Positions 43,513-55,637 of a stretch of DNA of 64,000 bases are shown in pieces. The notes beneath the pieces were generated by a model. It searched no databases. It was not told where the DNA came from and was given only the letters and a program-made list of their open reading frames with translations. This DNA is from Ypsolopha sequella (Eukaryota > Arthropoda > Insecta > Lepidoptera > Ypsolophidae), in assembly GCA_934047225.1 (NCBI GenBank), contig OW203985.1:6713501-6777500 (forward strand), in the 5' to 3' direction. The translations under genes and the position numbers were made by a program. Each line of letters starts with the position of its first letter. The stretch's first letter is position 1.

Positions 43513-44121
43513 GCGGTGATGTGTTCATCTTCAATGATTATTAAGGCAATACCAAAAAAAAAATGGGGTTTTTTCGAATCCATTTATTTCACTATAACGT
43601 CATCGACGTATTTCATTTTTGGGTAAATGTTTATTGAGTATTTGATTAAGATTCTCACTGAAGGAAAACGCGATTGAATGAAATTTTCTCTATAGAATTC
43701 CGAAAAGACCTCTAAATTGTTGTATTTTTTCCTGTAATTCTGAAATCCTAACTAATTTCATTAATATTATTAATATAATTTCAATAATGAAATTGCATTC
43801 AAAATGTGGATATTATGTATTTGTAAATTCTCCTTGAAAATCTTTTTGACAAAATAGTACCTTTTTATATTAATAAAAAACCGACTTTTTGCTACTTTTC
43901 CACGAATCCGTCCAACTCTTACTGAGGGTTTTTTCGCATATGGAGTAACAGGAACGCTAAAACTTTTACGTAGCGCCTTAATTTGTTTTTATTATATCTT
44001 TCCCAGTTAGTTTGGGACCATCCATAAATTACGTCACACGAAGGAGCACCCCGTCCTTGTCACAGGTAGCCCTGGTGTGACGTCATATATTTTGCAATTT
44101 TAACTTTAGAAATTATTAAAT

Positions 44122-44196
44122 TAAAACAGCACTTCCGTAATTATGTAGATAATTTAATTATTTAAATTATTATAGAAGTGCTGTTTTAATTATTTT
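44122..44196. repeat. 75-bp hairpin
   Basis: AATTAAAACAGCACTTC repeated inverted as GAAGTGCTGTTTTAATT. Confidence 0.7.
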
Positions 44197-45925
44197 TTTC
44201 AAGAAGCAACAATAAATTAAACAATTTAGAAGAGAATTTTTTGAAAATTTTTAGGGTAGAAGTTTAGAGTTAAAGTATTACTTTAAACATTGACCCACAG
44301 ATCACCTAAATTGAGCTGATGTAATACAAAATAACGGGAAATGACAGTTGTTTAACAATCATAATGGAAGATCTAATTGCATAGCAATCGCCTCGTTGGA
44401 GAAAGCGGCCCCAGAACGTTATAGTCTAAGAGCTAGCGACCAAATCGGTCATGTGGCTTCAGCTGTATTGAAACTCCGTTAGCTACTTCCCTGAACAACC
44501 TTTTCCGATAATCTTCGTGCTTGCAGGCCGCGAGCGGTGGGTGCGGGTGTAGTGGGGTGGGGAAAAAATGAAAAAAAAAGTGGGCTCAGCGACTTTATTT
44601 TTTTTTTCAAACAGTTACTCTGTACTCCCTGTGCACAAAAGAAAATTTTTAATCGATCGGGTGGTGGGAAGGGGTGTGAAGGGGGCCCATAAAACTTTGG
44701 TTGCTCAATCTCCAGTATAAATTTGACTGATGAAAAGGCTAAATAACTGTAAATAACTTAAAATAATAATATATATTTTTATAACATATAAATAACTTTC
44801 AATCGACTTGAAAAGTTTCTAAATTTAATATTTTTATGTACAATTTTAAATATACACCAACTATATTAACAACAACAAAAAATAAAAAGTTTTACTCTCT
44901 AAATCTCTGATTTTACTTTCTTCTCAACTTCTTTACAATTTAATTAAAGCAAATTCAGTCTAAGAAAATCAAAAAGAAATTTAACAAACAGTTCTATATA
45001 CTCGACAATTGAGGCTAAACAAAAAAATAAAAGGTTGTTATGGTACACCATTTTATCTTTTATCTGAAACATTAGACATGGGCATGGGCACCCAACCCAT
45101 ACATCACTTATTGCCCGTTTCATTTTGCTAAATGGATTTGTTGTTTGATAAACATTGTAGATTTTTTTTTTAAATAACAAATGATGGATTGAGTTTTACC
45201 GTTATGGGTCTAAATTTGACCTTAAGGTCCAGTATCAAGCTAAACTTCCGCCGTGCACCAACCCTCTTGTTTTTGGGTTGTCTCTCCTGCTCTAATCAAT
45301 TGTTACGCACGCAAAATATCAGTTATTTTGAATTTGCAAATACATTAGGACATCTAATAAAAAATCATTATACAAATGTCTTAAGGCGCTATATGCTGCA
45401 GAAGTGCTGTCACCTTATGAAAAAAATCATTATTTACTTACTAGAATAATTATTGAAAATCTGCTCAAGTAAATATAGTAATGATCTATTTTTAAACAGT
45501 ATAGTTTTCATAGAAGACGATGTTTTTTTTTTTCTAAAGTGGCAGCACTATTGCTGCATAAAGCAAAGTAATGTTTGAAAAAAATACTCGCCAATTTTGA
45601 TATTTATAGCTTTAAAAATACATGTCATTAACGTTATTTTAAGATTTTTTTAGCGCTTTTTCTGCGATTTATTTCTATCCAGCGAAGTGAAATCACGTTT
45701 TCAGATTTACAATAAGTACTCTCTGGCCCAAAAAAAAATTTAATATGATTATAAACTGCCAATGGTACAAAAATAAATTGTGCATTTAGCTTTGTGCGGA
45801 GCCTTAAGGCGACACATTAAATGTGGAGTGTGATAAACAAATAAATACGTAGGGAGCTAGCAAGCTAAATTTCTAAATCATTTGCTCATATTTCATATTA
45901 ATAAGAATTAAAATTCAGATCAAAA

Positions 45926-46185
45926 CGAATCGATTTGGTCCAGTCACTTAAGGTCCTACGTTGCTGCGTTTTTAGGTAACAGCTAGGGCTTCAAAGTATT
46001 AAAAAAAAAATCTTAATCATTTGCCTCATCCTCATGTTTCATATCAATATAGAATAAAAATATTTTTTAATGGACGCTACGAAAACCATGAGCAATATTT
46101 TTTTTACAACTTTGAAGCGCTGTAGCTCAAAAACGCAGTGACGTAGGACCTTAAGTTATTGAACCAAATCGATTTGTATTAATCT
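45926..46185. mobile_element. Hairpin MITE with about 75-bp arms
   Basis: AATCGATTTGGTCCAGTCAC TTAAGGTCCTACG is mirrored by CGTAGGACCTTAAG TTATTGAACCAAATCGATT. The arms also share a GCTTCAAAGTAT / ACTTTGAAGC pair. Confidence 0.7.
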
Positions 46186-46602
46186 GAAATTTATTCCGTA
46201 TTGACATGATCATGAGTATATCATTATATACCGAAATGTTTGCCAGCACCCTAACTAGTTAAGCTTTTGTTTACATAACGTCGAAAAAATATTTTAAAAA
46301 CAACTCTTTTTTTGTACACTAATTTTTTTTTCCGTACACCTTTGTCCCGTGAAAATAAAAACGAAAATAGAGTGATTTTCGTCTAGAAATATCTCAATAA
46401 CCGGCGGAGGACTATCATCAAAAACAAAAATACTCTTCTATGTAGTATACAAAAATATTACATATAGGATTAATGTTAAATTCGGAAAGAAGATTTTAAA
46501 TTGTTTGCTGTAGCACGAGAATCACTTGTGTGGAATAAGGTTTAAATTATTTGGTAATCGTCACAATCAAATATTTGGTTACTTTGAAAATGTGTTCTTA
46601 AG

Positions 46603-47030
46603 ACGCTCAATATCGCCAAATTAGCAGCTCGATGTATGTCATCTACATTCGCAATATCGACGTTGAAATGATGTCCAAATGAGCGCGTTGCGAAGTGGCT
46701 TTTACGACGATCACTGCGTTTCCGACAGCGCAAATTGGGAGAAAATAATACTTTTCACACAAACGCGATCGCAGATTGAATAATCCCATGATCGGTTTTA
46801 AATTAAGTTTACTAAATTAATCAAATCGACCAAGCCATTAGGGAGCAGTAAGGAATTCAAGCCAAAAACAACATTCAGTGTTTTTTTTTTCATGTGGAAC
46901 TTTTAGTGATACGATAAAAAAAATGTTCCCTTAGGGTTGGTAAATCTTTTAAGTTTTCTTCGAGTTTTTAAGATAACCGTAAACGAAGAGAAGGCTTTAG
47001 ATTGTAGTCATTTGTCGGTACTATTTAAGC
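46603..47030. mobile_element. MITE family T3, diverged copy
   Basis: Begins after TTAA at 46599-46602. It shares TCGCCAAATTAGCAGCTCGATGT-like text (split by substitutions) and AAAATAATACTTTTCACA with 41156-41621. The right end reads GGTACTATTTAAGCGCC. Confidence 0.65.
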
Positions 47031-47494
47031 GCCTTGAAGTTGGCGACAAGACTTAATATAGAGTGGTTAAAACTACGAAATAATAAATATCAAACAATAT
47101 CCAGATTTGACTAAAATAAATCAATATATTTGTTATCAATTCCGAGCACTTATGATCACAGAGCATTTATCTATGTTACTCTTTGCGTCGATCTCCTTGG
47201 TTGCCTCTGACTAATATAAGGAGGTTTTGTGTTTTGAGGATGTGACCCTTGGGGCTTGTGGGACCAAAGAAGGATCAATCATCGCAATCCGTCTTAAATT
47301 TTCCGATAATCTAATGGATTACTGTTTGCATGGTTTATCGTAAATTATTCGATGCAAGGTACGGATAGATTACTTGTGGGTATATATTTTTGCAGCCTCC
47401 GTAAATTTTGCCTGATATAAAAATTATCCAGCAAAAATTTTGCTTCCCGATAAATTCATGTGGGACTTAAGTTAAAATATATTTTGGAAACCCC

Positions 47495-47765
47495 GATACA
47501 TGTATCTGAGACTTTACGATAAATGTATCTGAGACTGTACGATAAATGTATCAAATACTCTACGATAAATGTATCTGAGACAACGATAAATGAATCTGGG
47601 ACTCTGGCAAAAATAAATTTTGGAAAAGCGCAAAAAGATTATCTTTAGCACCGCGATAAATTATCTGGGGCAACGAAATAAATAAATCTAGAACTCTGGA
47701 AAAAAAATTTAGAACACCGGATAAATATATTTGGAAACCCGAGCAAATCCCGAAAATTTGCGATA
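47495..47765. repeat. Degenerate tandem repeat
   Basis: Irregular units of about 24-30 bp containing GATAAATGTATCTGAGACT, decaying to the right. A repeated short peptide arises on the minus strand. Confidence 0.6.
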
Positions 47766-48835
47766 ACGTCACATTACTTAGTTTGTTAGCAAAGATCAGG
47801 GGATGTGTCTAATGAAGCGTATTTTAAACAGATTACATGTACGATGGCAGGATACTTATACCAGAGAATATAAAGTATTACTACGCTTATACTCTGGGTG
47901 GCTATTCACGCAACATTTTTCACATGCTTTACTTTTCATATATCTTTGTTAATCGCGTGACAAAATGCCGTGTGATAATACTTTTAGTAAGAAAAACTAC
48001 TTAAAAGACCCGTAAAACATGTTATAAATCTGGGAAGTAGGTTTTGATTTTAAAAGCTTGACAGGTTTCTTGTACAAAGAGGTTCCAAAAATCACCCGCC
48101 TTTTGCAAATTGTCGAGTGTGTCAGAATTGCCCATAGACTTAGGATATACTATCGATGGGATTGCCGTTCTGAAGACCTGCTATTAGATCTCACCGAACC
48201 GCAGAACCGAAGATTCGAAATTACTTCGTTTGTCTGAAAATGTTGCTCTGGGCTAGATATTGTGCGACTGTTTCTATCTATAATACTGTAATAAATGTAT
48301 TATGCATGATACAGTGTATTTTTTTTGTTTCTCATTTATTTATTTTACTATCATCATCAAGGAAAACACAATCACATGATTCAACGATATCAATAAACCT
48401 TGCAAGGTTTGTCTAGATATCGGGTGATCCGTAGGTAGCTACATTTTAAACAAGTCCCTATATTATTTCTAACTTAAACCTAGTTAGGTATATAAACCTA
48501 CTTACAATAAAGCGGGCGGGTTAAGGCGAATGGATACGCCAGCTGCAATTTGGACCTGTCTTTGAAGGCCTACTCCTCCCACACGGGCCGGCCAAAAACT
48601 TTCATAAAAATATATGATAGGCATTATAGAGTCAAAAATAAATTTTAAGTTTCATAAACTGTTTTTCCATTGTAAGTTTTGACAAAAAAAATCAAAAGTC
48701 ATCGAAAGTTTCACATGATTAAAACAAGAATTCTCTTACTGCTTCCAAACGCCAAACTTTATTTCACCAAATTATAGGAAATTTTTAGACCTAAAAAATT
48801 CAAGTTCAAATTTTTTTTCCGTTAATGGCGTCCAT
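47766..48835. other. Intronic stretch, nothing recognised
   Basis: AT-rich. Nothing beyond short repeat words. Confidence 0.45.
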
Positions 48836-48982
48836 GTGAAAAGTATTATTTTCTCCTATTTTGCGCTAGCCGGAGACGCAGTGGTTGTCGTAACAGCCAC
48901 TTTTCAAGGCACGCTGAAATGAACATTATTTCAATGTCGTTTCCGTTGATATTTGTACCGACACACATCGAGTTGCTTATTT
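48836..48982 (-). repeat. MITE family T3, fragment
   Basis: Reverse-oriented core of the family: GTGAAAAGTATTATTTTCTC ... CAACCACTGCGTCTCCGG ... CATCGAGTTGC. Confidence 0.65.
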
Positions 48983-49065
48983 AGCGTGGTCATACGCCTT
49001 ATTCATAGTGTTTTCATTCAAAGAATAGGGAAAGATAACATTCATCAAGATTTGTCTGTGTACTA

Positions 49066-49212
49066 GTACAGGTAGCGGCACGGTTTATGGGGTCTGACTA
49101 TGACTGCGCTAGTATTTTTTCTCTATCGCACTCAGTAATTTTGTGAGCACATGCACTAGTCCCCCACCACTTTCGCCGAACAGTCAAAAATCGTGCCGCG
49201 ACCTGTAACTTT
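49066..49212 (-). repeat. Inverted partner of 14272-14425
   Basis: ACAGGTAGCGGCACGGTTTA to AAAATCGTGCCGCGACCTGT. Matching inverted ends AGGT.GCGGCACG are clear in this copy. Confidence 0.7.
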
Positions 49213-49504
49213 TATTAAAACCATGTGACCTATGACCACAACCATTTTTTAAATCTTATCTGCACAAATAGAAATAATTGCTCTCTCCTATTACCTATAA
49301 ATATCTACTATTAATGTTGTATGGGGTACTAAATGTTTAGGTAATTCATTTGCATGGTTTATTTCTTTATGACAGCTGTTCTGTAGGATATAAAAGATGT
49401 CAATCCATTTACTAACGCCCAGTCTGATAAAGAAAATATTTTACTCAATTCCCACTGTTCGTATAGTTGGGTTAAAACTCAACCGTTTTTTTTATTGTTC
49501 ACAG

Positions 49505-49591
49505 GGAAGCAAATGTATGGAGGTTCGATATGGACAAAACTTGAGTGACGATGAAGAAACCGTGGCTCGCAGAAAATTGAAGGAGCATTAA
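49505..49591 (+). CDS. Probable last exon of the elongase gene
   Basis: After TTATTGTTCACAG the exon encodes 28 residues, GSKCMEVRYG then QNLSDDEETV and ARRKLKEH, and ends TAA at 49589-49591. It is phase 0, which fits the exon at 30226-30375. A short, charged, Lys-rich cytosolic end is what ELO proteins have, where it can act as an ER-retention signal. The 19-kb gap and lack of a family motif in this tail make the link likely but not certain. A later duplicate or a different gene's exon is possible. Confidence 0.55.
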   Translation, partial: GSKCMEVRYGQNLSDDEETVARRKLKEH

Positions 49592-49735
49592 TGTTGTGAA
49601 GACTACAATTTCCGTCAACTAATATGGCGTTTGTCTACAAGATGGCGTCCACTGCATTTGTATAATTTCCGAGATGGGACAGGTTTTGACATGACGGTTA
49701 AGAGCGGTTTCCCAGCCGGAATGTGAAAAACCCGC

Positions 49736-49825
49736 CTTTTTCTAATGAAACAGAACACTTAAATTTAAAATTCACTCAATTTTGAATTTCAGTGTTCTGT
49801 TTCGATTAATTAGAAAAAGGCAGTT
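49736..49825. mobile_element. Hairpin MITE
   Basis: GCCTTTTTCTAATGAAACAG AACACT and, inverted, AGTGTTCTGTTTCGATTAAT-TAGAAAAAGGC. One arm also occurs alone at 9233-9265. Confidence 0.7.
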
Positions 49826-49953
49826 TTTCACAATGCCACACAATTATCCACACAAAGGCTAAACTGGGGTCTGTATGGGGTTTTCGAGTATGATATAGGT
49901 ATATACGTCAATGCAGCTAACGTCAAATCTGCTTAATTAGTTGACCGCATTAT

Positions 49954-50098
49954 TGTAGCAGATTCTGAAGGTTTTAATTTTAATTTTAATGCTGTCAAAA
50001 CTGAAATTATCCCAAAGTAATTATGTTTCTGTTCCCAGAATCCAAATTTTGTTGTGACAGCACTAAAACTAAAATTAATCCCTTCAGAATCGGCTTTA
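49954..50098. mobile_element. MITE family M1, copy 2
   Basis: Ends TGTAGCAGATTCTGAAGG and CCCTTCAGAATCGGCTTTA. Same interior order as 35094-35260 (GCTGTCAAAACTGAAATTAT, GTTGTGACAGCACTAAA). Confidence 0.75.
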
Positions 50099-50664
50099 TT
50101 ATCTACTTATTTTTCATTATTTTAATGTAATTTAGTAATTTATTTATCTTTAACGAAACAATTGTTTAACGTTTATGTTTTTTTTGGTGCTATCTTACTA
50201 CGTTTAATTACAGAAAAAGTAAGTTTTGGTTGTGAGTCATTCGAATGTCAAATTCTTGCTTTAAAAGCTTGACTTTCACTTAATCAGTCAATGGAATAAA
50301 GTAGTTCATTTAGTATAGCTTAATTAATTAAAGTAACCAGCTTGTAAATAATGTTACCCAACAATAAAAATTGGTAAACTTGAGCGCTTTCTGTATTATT
50401 TACTATCTCAAAAAATTTCACTGGAAATTGGGGCGTGAGAAAAGAAACATTAATAATGTGTGCTCTTGTTTTTTTTTACATACCTACATATTTAAATATA
50501 CTCACACCTGTCTCCAAGAGGTGACCACATATTTCTATCTGCTACGATCTTGACACACCTCTTTGACTGGTTACGCATCCATCAATAAGGTCACACTAGC
50601 CTTTAAAGATATTTGTATACGTATTTGTAGGACAAGAAAGAAAACGAAGTATGTAATTGTGTTG

Positions 50665-50900
50665 TTTATATAGTGACTTTTAATGATTTAGCCAAATTTA
50701 TACTAGAGACTTGGTAAGGGATCAGTATCAAGATTCAGTGACCCTTTTTGCAAATTACGAAAAATATTATTTGTGTACCTGTACCTGTTTAAGAACAATC
50801 CTGAGCCAATTCGTATGGAAAGCCTAAATTTTGAACCCTGTTACTGATGAGTTACCGGGTCTCCAGTATGAATTTGGTTGTATCAATAAAAGTCACCTCA
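50665..50900. mobile_element. Hairpin repeat related to 54868-55108
   Basis: CCAAATTTATACTAGAGACTTGG..GGATCAGTATC and an inverted GTTACCGGGTCTCCAGTATG AATTTGG end. The same terminal text is seen at 18690, 44705 and 54888. Confidence 0.6.
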
Positions 50901-50920
50901 TATAAGACATATATTTCGGT

Positions 50921-51075
50921 CTACATCTGCTGGCACTGAGCTCGAGCCATGTATGCCACCTTCTGAGCTCGCTGCACTATCTCTGGACAGCGCTTGCGCC
51001 GCACTAACCGGCAGTCCTGGAAGAATCCTTCGTTCCTAGGGAACCCGTTGCTGCCATCACTGAATGTCACCAGAC
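50921..51075 (-). CDS. Last exon of an unrecognised protein-coding gene
   Basis: On the minus strand, after a good 3' splice site (TATTCCCAG), 155 nt encode 50 residues plus a TAG stop at 50921-50923: LVTFSDGSNGFPRNEGFFQD, CRLVRRKRCPEIVQRAQKVA and YMARAQCQQM. The exon is GC-rich against an AT-rich background, has strongly coding codon choice and no internal stop. It enters in the middle of a codon (two leading bases), so at least one upstream exon must lie to the right, at higher coordinates. I do not recognise the family. The Arg/Lys-rich CRLVRRKRC and two further Cys residues are its only striking features. The gene runs towards the elongase gene, tail to tail, 1.3 kb apart. Its other exons are not visible to me in the remaining 13 kb. 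Confidence 0.65.
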
Positions 51076-51284
51076 CTGGGAATATAAAATAATGTAATCA
51101 CGACATGAATCCCCGCCTTAATTCGGGTTGTCTTTTTTTTGTAAAATGAGCAGGGGTACTAGCATGAACTTGCTATCGACTCGACATCGATTCGATAAAT
51201 AAAAATGTAACTCTTATTTCATTGTAATAGTGTTATCGTTTGGAATTTATCGATTTCATCTGTTAAATTTATCTAATCGACGCT

Positions 51285-51720
51285 TACATGCTCGCATAGG
51301 TTCGATTCCCGGCTGGGGCAAAAGTCTTTTAATGCAGTTTTTATTTTCTACAAAATCGATGACGCTCTCTTTACAAGGTGGTAGACCTGATCCCGGGCTC
51401 GACTGTGGAGGTACCACCACCTTGCTTGGAGACCCCCTCGAAGTTATTCGGGGGAGAGTAAGAGGACAGCTCACAGGCAAAAAACCAGGAGGCCCACCAT
51501 GCCTGGGACCGATGGATGGCGGTATCTCCATCCCTAATAGCCGGGCCTTATGGAACAGACACTGGTGTTAGGGTTCCGGCACCGCACTCACCAACCCGCC
51601 TGCCCAGCGTGTGTGAGTATGGGCAATTCTTCCAGGATGACTGCCGGGAGTGACAAAGTCCTGGAAAGGCTTATGTCCAGCAGTGGACGAACTAGGCTGA
51701 TGGATGGATGGGTGGATGAC
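51285..51720 (+). mobile_element. Retro-repeat with tRNA-like box
   Basis: CATAGGTTCGATTCCCGGCT (B-box-like) is followed by a GC-richer block containing TCCAGCAGTGGACGAACTAG and GCTGATGGATGGATGG, a 3' end type widespread in moth LINEs/SINEs. Open frames here are not conserved proteins. Confidence 0.55.
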
Positions 51721-51779
51721 GCTCTCGTCCTTTGAGCAAATTTCGCTATTCCCTATGGTTTAGATATTCCCCATGCTGA

Positions 51780-52245
51780 CCCATCTAAACACGCTACCTG
51801 TGTATACCTACATATACTCGTATTTGAAAGAGTGAGAGAAGCGAACGAAGTTTTCCGAGTCTACTAGAACAACCCGGCGTGTGTATGTATGTATGAATGT
51901 TTGTCCGACGTTAACTCGAGTATCGTTGATCGGAACGTCATGAAATTTGATAGGCAAGTAAATGAGACAAAAAGGGTTTTTAAGATCGAACATGAGCCAA
52001 ATCGGTCATCGAATAGCGAGTTCACAGTTTGGGGTGAACTACTAGAAGTCCTGACTCACTCACTAACTCATCACTGACTAACTCAGCCCAAACTCTTGGG
52101 CCTAAAAAGCTGAAATTTTTCGCGTAGGTTATGTCTATAATGAAGACAAGGAAAAAGGGCGGATTTTTTTGAAATTTCCACTGTTTCGGGGGAACAGAGT
52201 TCAACGCGAGCAACGCCGCGGGCTACGCCCAGTATATTATAGTTT
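51780..52245. repeat. Unclassified dispersed repeat
   Basis: GTATGTATGTATGAATGTTT start, repeated CTCACTCACTAACTCA, end with CGCCGCGGGCTACGCCC. The style is that of non-autonomous elements (simple-sequence start, GC hairpin-like end) but no clear ends are seen. Confidence 0.4.
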
Positions 52246-52807
52246 TTAGACTGATGAATAATTAGTTTAAGGATTGATGAATAATTTTCCAGGTTTGTTT
52301 GAGTATTGAAGGCCACAATAATAAATTATAACCCCAGTCCAAGCGTGACTAATAAGTTTATGCCACAACATTAACCTCAATATTAAAACAGAAAGTTCAA
52401 CAACTTCTTACCTAGCAAGACTTACTCGTACCTACAAGTTAAAATAATATATGCCAATAATAAAGTAGACAAAAAGTTGTGTCTGAACAATTCATATCTT
52501 TGAGAAGTTTTGAATTGGATAAATAAATAAAAGATACTTTATTTGTCTTTACAAATGTGCTAAGCTAACATACAAAATACAAATGATACAAAAATGAAAA
52601 GAGAGAAAGATCTAAGCAAGTCATACAGCTAGCTGAAACACACATATTAAATGGGTAATTATTAATCGGGCGAATAAAAATATAATTAGCGACTTCAAGT
52701 GTCCGGAATAAATACCAAAGCGTACGACTAAAAATCAAAGATTTCAAAAGTTTAGATGAGCCCTGGCACCCAAAATCTATTGCATTGTTTTTGAATGCGT
52801 GCGTTAA

Positions 52808-53180
52808 GGCGATATGCGAAAAAAATACGGGTGTTTCTTTTCTGTGTATTTCATGATATACACAGAAAATTATAATCAGTTTCTGGTATATGCATCTTGA
52901 ACATATAATCTAGGGATTCGAAATTGAAAAACATGTTTGGATAAATTTTCCTCGATAGAAATAATTGTTGAACTGAGGTCTTCAAACACACTTTTCTCCT
53001 CGTTTGACGAATAAGAACCATATACAGAACTCAAACATATTTTATTAGGTGTGTTTCTACAATATCTAGAGATTTGATATTTGAAATTTTGCTAGCTATT
53101 TTAGTTTTTTTATAAAAAAACCCTCTCGCACTGCGATTTTTCGCTTGGAGTGACAGTGACAAAAATAAAATTCGCATAAC
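52808..53180. mobile_element. MITE family T1, third copy
   Basis: TTAA at 52804-52807. Start GGCGATATGCGAAAAAAATA. Interior is the reverse complement of 32048-32453. The right end is AAAATTCGCATAAC without a clear TTAA. Confidence 0.7.
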
Positions 53181-54867
53181 ATAATGCCGACACGCGCACG
53201 CTAATGAGTGCGCAATCTGTCTACCTACTGTCAGCAAACTGATCAGACTACTAAAGTTGTTAAAATGATTAACTTTAAGTGCACTTAAGGCGTCCAACTA
53301 TCACTGTGTTCAGATGAGCACTGATTCCAAACGGGTGAGCGTGACCCATTTAAAGGTGGAAACATTTTGGTGCTGTCATAGTACAGTGAGGCCTTATCTT
53401 TACTTTTAAAATCTTTGCTAAAATACTGAGTGGGCGAATTTAAAGGATGAAATCCCATCCCACTTCCCACTAATATTATAAATGCGAAAGTATGGATGGA
53501 TGTTTGTTACTCCTTCACGCCGTAACGACCGAACCAATTGGTCTGAAACTTTGCACAAATGTAGATCTAGACCTGGAATAGCACATAGGCTACTTTTTAT
53601 ACCATAAATCAGTTCCTATGGGATGGCAGTGTAGTGTCAAACTTTTTTAGAAAAGTTACTTCTTCACGCCGTACCTACTGCACCGATTGGGCTAAAACTT
53701 TGTACAAGTGCAGTTTTAGACCTAAAATAGGACATAGGCTACTTTTTATCTCATAAATCAGTTCCCAAGGGATGACAATGGGGTGACAAATTTTTTTAGA
53801 AAAGTGAAGTGTTGCTCCTTTACACAAGCTCAAGCACAAGCTCCTTTTAATTTGCACAAGCGCAAAATACAAAAAAACGGTATCAAATAAAAAGAAAAAA
53901 GGTCAAGTGCGATTCAGAATCGCGTGCCCTATTTCGTCCGTAATTCGACAGTTTTGCGAATAGACAATTTAATTTTCCGTTGTCCATCCGTCCGTATGTC
54001 ACAGCCTCATAACTTTAGCACCGTTAAAGACAAAGACTTAGAATTTTGCACAAAAATAGCATTAATTTGTTCACATTACATGGCGTAAAAAAATATGAAA
54101 TTTTTTTATTGTTCAAAATATTTCCAGTACAAAAGAGAAAAAAAAAAACTTTAAAACCACAATATGGGTATCAAATTATCAGTATTAAGGAGCTGATTAT
54201 AAAATTCTATAATTTGGCTATATTAACTTGCACCTTTTTCAAGAAATCGTCGAAATACCACAAAAAAAATGTATGTCCCCAATCCGATTATAGGTCATGA
54301 CTGGAAAATTACAGGAATGTAATAACAAATGACATAAGACATAAGACATAATTTATTTTCACACCAAAAACTTTTTTATATACACTCAACAAATCAACAG
54401 ACTTGTATTTGTATTTGTATTTGTTTTATAATTTAAGTAATTTGTTGTTTAAGAACTATTATTTTATGTAAAAATTAACCAAAATTGAAATCTGTAATTG
54501 GCCTTAATATTAAGTTATATGTTATTTTGTTTTATCCTTATTATATATCGCTGTTGATTTCTGTACATAAATAAATAAAAAAATAAAATAAAATAAACAA
54601 ACAAAATTAAATTATAATTAGAGAAAGGGAACGAGCATTCATCTGCTAAGTGTAGGTATCCGCATGGATGTTACCCTGTCTGCCAAACTAAGTTGGCCTT
54701 GTCCGCATGACAGCCAGTGGTCCTACCGATCGATGGATCAGATTTGGCGTAATATAAACAAACATAAACAATGAAAAATTATAATTAAGGTGAAAGCTAA
54801 ACCAATACTGCCTAAATCTAAAATAACTACTATAAAACAACTAAACCCTACGGCCTATATACAAGGT

Positions 54868-55108
54868 GACTTTTTGATCATCGTCCAAATTCATGCTGGA
54901 GGCTTGGTAAGTGATCAGCATCATGAATCGATAACAATTTTTGTGAAATTCGTATAATGAAATTTCAACTTCCCATAGTAATTCACTCCCACTCCTGAAT
55001 GAATCACTACGGGGAGTCGAAATTTCATTTTATGAATTTTACAAAAATCGTTATTGGTTAATGATGCTGAACACTTACCAAGGCTCGAGTATGAATTGGG
55101 ACGATGTT
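54868..55108. mobile_element. Hairpin MITE in the LINE 3' UTR
   Basis: Arms of about 85 bp: CATCGTCCAAATTCATGCTG...CTTGGTAAGTG and its inverse CACTTACCAAGGCTCGAGTA TGAATTGGGACGATG. ATGAAATTT / AAATTTCAT pair further in. Confidence 0.75.
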
Positions 55109-55637
55109 CACAAATTCATCTTATATATATATTATATTACATACATAACATACGTAAGTATTAAATATATCTACTAATAACATATCAATAAATAGAAGTA
55201 AGTACATAACAATTACACATACATATATACATAAAAGTACAGATATAACATTAATTTATTTAGTGTGGAAACAAATGGATAATTAGATTTTATTATTTAT
55301 TTTTAATGTGGGTAACATGCTTTTTTGTCGTTGACAAAGATATGCAACGGATCTGTTAACAAAGATCGACAAGTAGCTGGAAAGAACCTTATCATCGGGC
55401 ATGATGGGTCATATTGCTACTTTTTAACGACAGCAAGCCGGTGGCACGTAATTCGCAAACAAATTGCCAGTGACTAAAGATATTTTAGATGCAACAAAAT
55501 ATTAACAGGTAATTGTTTTATTTTTATTGATTATTATTTAAGGCAATTATTATAATTGTATTGTTCTTTTATTTTAAGGATTTCTTCGCTCTGTTCGTAC
55601 GTCTTTGGCAATAGACAAAGAGAGACAGCAATTTTAA

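Noticed and set aside
51230..51571. 113-codon plus-strand frame
   Set aside because: It covers a tRNA-like box and a typical moth retro-repeat tail; the peptide is not a known protein.
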